64,000 nt of DNA, taken from NCBI RefSeq assembly GCF_003075075.1, contig NZ_QCYM01000002.1:62001-126000 (forward strand), given 5' to 3'. A program made the position numbers and the translations under genes. Positions 61,050 through 64,000 of this stretch are shown piece after piece. How positions within the stretch are numbered: the stretch's first letter is position 1; every line of letters starts with the position of its first letter. The notes under the pieces are model-generated. The model was not told the DNA's origin and searched no databases. It saw only the letters and a list, made by a program, of their open reading frames with translations. The stretch is from Labrenzia sp. 011 (lineage in GTDB: Bacteria; Pseudomonadota; Alphaproteobacteria; Rhizobiales; Stappiaceae).

Positions 61050-62663
61050 TCACGCCGCACCGCGGATCATGTCCGCCGCCTTCTCGGCGATCATCACCAC
61101 GGGCGAAGCCGTGTTGCCCGAGACGATTTTCGGCATGACCGACGCGTCGATGATGCGCAGGCCGTCCAGGCCGCGTACCCGCAGCTCCGGATCGACCACG
61201 GCCCTGTCGTCCACGCCCATGCGGCAGGTGCCGACCGGGTGGAAGATGGTCGTGGCGATATCGCCGACCCTGGCAAGCAGATCGTCGTCACTCTCGACCG
61301 CCGGACCGGGCAGGATCTCTTCCGGCTGGTAAGGCGCAAGAGCATGGGCGGTCATGATACGGCGGGCCTGGCGCACGGAGGTGACCGCAATCTGGCGGTC
61401 CTTTTCCGCAGACAGGTAATTCAGCCGGATATCGGGCTGGTCTGACGTTTCCCGGCTGCGGATATGCACGGAACCGGTGCTTTCCGGGCGCAGGTTGCAG
61501 ACCGATACGGTGATGGCCGGGAAGCTGTGCAGCGGGTCGCCGAGCTTGTCGGTGGAGAGCGGCTGGACGTGATACTCCAGATCCGGCATGTCCAGCGACG
61601 GGTCGGATTTCGTGAACATGCCGAACTGGCTCGGAGCCATGGCCATCGGACCGGAGCGGGTCAATCCGTATTGCAGCGCGATCGCCGCCTTGCCGAAGAG
61701 GCTGTTGGCCATGGTGTTCAGGGTCTTCGTGTTCTGTACCTTGTAGACGGTGCGGATCTGCAGATGGTCCTGGAGATTGCCGCCGACATCGGGGCTTTCA
61801 TGGCGCAACTCGATACCGTGAGCGGCCAGAACTTCGCCGTTGCCGATACCGGAAAGCTCCAGGATCTTGGGCGAGTTGATCGCCCCGGCCGCCAGCAGCA
61901 CCTCACGTTCCGCCCTGACGGTCACGTCCTTGTCCTTGTGGGAAAACGCCACACCGACGGCGCGCCGGCCCTCAAGCAGGACGGATCTCGTTTCCGCGTG
62001 GGTGATCAGCCTCAGATTCGGGCGCTTCAGGGCCGGGCGCAGAAAGCCCCTGGCGGTGCTCCAGCGCACGCCGCCCTTCTGGTTGACCTCGAAGAAGCCG
62101 CTGCCTTCATTGTTGCCGTCGTTGAAGTCCGCGCGCGGTTCGACACCGAACTCCCGGGCGCCCTCCTGAACCGCGCGCAGGATTTCCCAGCTCAGCCGCT
62201 GCCTGGCCACCTTCCATTCGCCGCCACCGCCATGCATGGAGGTTTCTCCGGCATGGTGGTCTTCCGATTTCAGGAAATAGGGCAGCACGTCGTCCCAGGC
62301 CCAGCCCGCATTGCCGAGTTGCCGCCAGTGGTCGTAGTCGGCGGACTGGCCGCGCATGTAGATCATGCCGTTGACGGAAGAGCAGCCGCCGAGAACCTTG
62401 CCGCGCGGATAGACCAGACTGCGTCCGTTGAGCCCCGGTTCGGCGGCGGTCTTCATCATCCAGTCTGTGCGCGGATTGCCGATGCAGAAGAGATAACCGA
62501 CCGGAACATGCACCCAGTGGTAATTGTCCGAACCACCGGCTTCCAGGAGAAGAACCCGCACGGACGGGTCTTCCGTCAGGCGGTTGGCCAGAACGCAGCC
62601 AGCCGTTCCTGCTCCGACGATGACATAGTCGTAGCTTCCCTCCAGTTCGTTCGCCCGGCTCAT
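61050..62663 (-). CDS. GMC family oxidoreductase (choline dehydrogenase-like)
   Basis: The 537-residue flavoprotein has the N-terminal FAD motif (YDYVIVGAGTAGCVLANRL), the GMC signatures (GKVLGGCSSVNGMIYMRG and GAINSPKILELSGIG) and the C-terminal catalytic block (HPVGTCRMGVDDRAVVDPEL, with the His, then NTASPVVMIAEKAADMI). It oxidises an alcohol to an aldehyde; there is no betaine or choline operon around to name the substrate. It is convergent with the tRNA-Gly gene. Confidence 0.9.
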   Translation of the reverse strand: MSRANELEGSYDYVIVGAGTAGCVLANRLTEDPSVRVLLLEAGGSDNYHWVHVPVGYLFCIGNPRTDWMMKTAAEPGLNGRSLVYPRGKVLGGCSSVNGMIYMRGQSADYDHWRQLGNAGWAWDDVLPYFLKSEDHHAGETSMHGGGGEWKVARQRLSWEILRAVQEGAREFGVEPRADFNDGNNEGSGFFEVNQKGGVRWSTARGFLRPALKRPNLRLITHAETRSVLLEGRRAVGVAFSHKDKDVTVRAEREVLLAAGAINSPKILELSGIGNGEVLAAHGIELRHESPDVGGNLQDHLQIRTVYKVQNTKTLNTMANSLFGKAAIALQYGLTRSGPMAMAPSQFGMFTKSDPSLDMPDLEYHVQPLSTDKLGDPLHSFPAITVSVCNLRPESTGSVHIRSRETSDQPDIRLNYLSAEKDRQIAVTSVRQARRIMTAHALAPYQPEEILPGPAVESDDDLLARVGDIATTIFHPVGTCRMGVDDRAVVDPELRVRGLDGLRIIDASVMPKIVSGNTASPVVMIAEKAADMIRGAA

Positions 62664-63022
62664 CCTGTGTCCCGCTCCCTGAATTTTCCGGTGCGGACAA
62701 CGGTTCGATCATCGGATCCCGCCACCTGCTCCGTCCTTGTCGTGCACCGCGTGTCCGAACCGGACGGACGGCCTCCCTGCTCCCATGAATAGCCGCAAAT
62801 CCCTGCGCCCGCCATTCAGCGCAAAAGCTTACACCGGATCCGGCCGATTGCCACCGCCGGACGGCCTCGCAGTATCCCGCAAAACACCCCCACAAACCTG
62901 CGCGCGCCATCCGGCGTAATTCCTGGCTGACAAACAGGACAGGGGCACGATATTCTGCGGGTGCGATTCCCCGGCTGCCCGATGGCGGCGAGCCGTTCTC
63001 AAATCCGTTTCAGGAATGCTGC
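62664..63022. other. Divergent intergenic region
   Basis: These 359 bp lie between the GMC oxidoreductase and solute-binding protein genes. Open frames here lack ribosome-binding sites and any protein feature. No strong promoter or repeat was recognised. Confidence 0.5.
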
Positions 63023-63904
63023 GTGATCACTGGACTGTCCATCGCCCGGGTTCCCGGCCCCGCCCTCAAGCGCTTTCTGGCGGGTGTGTGGATGGCTGTT
63101 TCCGGCGCCGTCCTGCCGGCAGCACCGGCAGCCGCCCAGGACGCCCAGGTGCGCGTGCCGAATTTCTGGGATCCGAAGGCTGTGCACGACCGGCCGGCGT
63201 CCATTCCCGACAAGATCCAGTTTCTGGCGACCGATGACTATCCGCCCTTCGTCTTCCGCGACCCGCAGGGGCGGCTGACCGGGTTCAATGTCGATCTGGC
63301 ACGCGCCCTGTGCCAGGAGCTCGGCAGTTCGTGCTCTCTCAGAATCAAGGATTTCGAGGTTCTTCTGCCCGCCCTGGAGGAAGAGGAAGGCGATGCCGTC
63401 ATTTCCGGCCTGTCGCGCAGCCTGCCGTCGACGCGGCGCCTGAATTTCACCGACGACTATCTGAAGCTGCCGGCACGCTTCGTGGTCCCGGTGGATCAGG
63501 CAGAGAGTTTCAACGAACAGGATCTGAGCGGCAAGACCATCGCCGTGGAAGCCGGCTCGCGCTACGAGGCCTTCGTGACCCGTTTCTGGCCCGCGGCGAA
63601 CGTCCTCAGCCTCGATGATGAAAATGCCGCAAGGGATGCAGTCAGGACCGGAGAGGCCGATGCGCATTTCGGCGACGGCCTCAGCCTTTCCTTCTGGCTG
63701 CCGAGCGAGGCCGCCGACGGATGCTGTTCCTTTGCGGGCGGTCCCTGGCTGGAAGCCGGCTATTTCGACCAGGGCATGGCGATCGTCACCCGGCGGGACG
63801 ACCCGGAACGGGCCGCCGCGCTCAACTACGCCCTCCGCCAGCTGCACCAGAAGGGCGTCTACCGGGAACTCTATCTGCGCTATTTTCCGCTCAGTTTTTA
63901 CTGA
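63023..63904 (+). CDS. Periplasmic solute-binding protein (amino-acid ABC type, family 3)
   Basis: The 293-residue protein begins with a signal peptide (ALKRFLAGVWMAVSGAVLPA, cleavage near APAAAQD) followed by an SBP_bac_3 domain (FLATDDYPPFVFRDPQGRLT, GFNVDLARALCQELG, GKTIAVEAGSRYEAFV). It binds a small polar ligand, probably an amino acid or related compound, in the periplasm. No permease or ATPase gene is visible beside it, though one could follow outside the window on either strand. The start is GTG 63023, with AGGA about 7 bp upstream; an in-frame ATG at 63092 would cut into the signal peptide. Confidence 0.85.
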   Translation: MITGLSIARVPGPALKRFLAGVWMAVSGAVLPAAPAAAQDAQVRVPNFWDPKAVHDRPASIPDKIQFLATDDYPPFVFRDPQGRLTGFNVDLARALCQELGSSCSLRIKDFEVLLPALEEEEGDAVISGLSRSLPSTRRLNFTDDYLKLPARFVVPVDQAESFNEQDLSGKTIAVEAGSRYEAFVTRFWPAANVLSLDDENAARDAVRTGEADAHFGDGLSLSFWLPSEAADGCCSFAGGPWLEAGYFDQGMAIVTRRDDPERAAALNYALRQLHQKGVYRELYLRYFPLSFY

Positions 63905-63921
63905 CCCGCACCGGCAAGCCT

Positions 63922-64000
63922 TCAGCGATCGTCTTCGTCCGGCCCCCGTCCCTGCCTGAGAAACGGAATGGCAAGGCTGAACAGGAAGGAATGGGCTTTC
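63922..64000 (-). CDS. Unidentified protein, C-terminal end (partial)
   Basis: On the minus strand, an open frame enters from the window edge and ends at TGA (63924-63922). It encodes the tail KAHSFLFSLAIPFLRQGRGPDEDDR. The hydrophobic part followed by a charged end suggests the end of a membrane protein, but nothing more can be said. It is convergent with the solute-binding protein gene (17 bp apart). Confidence 0.4.
   Translation of the reverse strand, partial: KAHSFLFSLAIPFLRQGRGPDEDDR

Noticed and set aside
1-64000. CRISPR arrays, insertion sequences, prophage genes, toxin-antitoxin pairs, rRNA
   Set aside because: I looked for regularly spaced repeats, transposase or integrase motifs, phage structural genes and rRNA sequence and saw none.

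Overview
The window is high-GC, densely coded chromosomal DNA of an alphaproteobacterium. The gene content fits the order Hyphomicrobiales, and a marine Stappiaceae-like genus (Roseibium/Labrenzia/Stappia type) is my best guess by inference. Supporting signs are a class I lysyl-tRNA synthetase, a PodJ-type polarity protein, a SAM-II riboswitch, a FixL-FixJ-FixK oxygen-sensing cluster with an FNR/FixK box at hemN, a double-length dCTP deaminase and the alphaproteobacterial TIGR02186/TauE pair. I see no insertion sequence, prophage, CRISPR array, plasmid origin or obvious genomic island.

Layout. 1-4.4 kb: end of a deacetylase-family gene, FAD oxidoreductase, RidA, a small ORF, a LysR regulator and a divergent SHMT-like PLP enzyme, probably amine or amino-acid catabolism. 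4.4-10.6 kb: an AbrB-type membrane protein, hemN with an FNR/FixK box, then fixK, a lone receiver protein, fixJ and fixL, forming an oxygen-response module. 10.6-19.2 kb: an aminotransferase, a transporter-histidine kinase hybrid, a membrane GGDEF-EAL protein and a LuxR-type response regulator. 19.7-21.1 kb: a double-hotdog thioesterase and a small exported protein. 21.3-31.7 kb: the four-gene 'ligase-associated' DNA damage set (ATP-dependent ligase, MBL-fold exonuclease, Lhr-like helicase, PdeM). The ligase is separated from the others by a DEAD-box RNA helicase, a beta-helix protein and an NTF2-like protein. 31.8-37.8 kb: TIGR02186/TauE pair and podJ.

38-46.4 kb: a fatty-acid/acyl-CoA oxidation locus with a MerR (LiuR-like) regulator, acyl-CoA dehydrogenase, GST, thiolase, FadB-like multifunctional enzyme and an AraC regulator. 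Two near-identical palindromes, one before the regulator and one before the first enzyme gene, look like the operators. 46.5-64 kb: housekeeping and mixed genes. These are a small membrane protein, a deacetylase-family enzyme, a MATE pump, pyrD, a nuclease-fold protein, class I lysS, a TerB-like protein, a MaoC-like protein, apaG, a CDP-alcohol phosphotransferase, metZ under a SAM-II riboswitch with a following terminator hairpin, a dCTP deaminase, a YigZ protein, a bacterial voltage-gated sodium channel, tRNA-Gly(CCC), a GMC oxidoreductase, an orphan solute-binding protein and the tail of one more gene.

The most informative points are regulatory. The hemN promoter geometry predicts a leaderless transcript. 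The paired acyl-CoA-locus operators sit at a readable promoter. The metZ leader has promoter, aptamer and terminator in register. I found no clearly new multi-gene system; the split DNA-repair set is the closest to an unusual arrangement.
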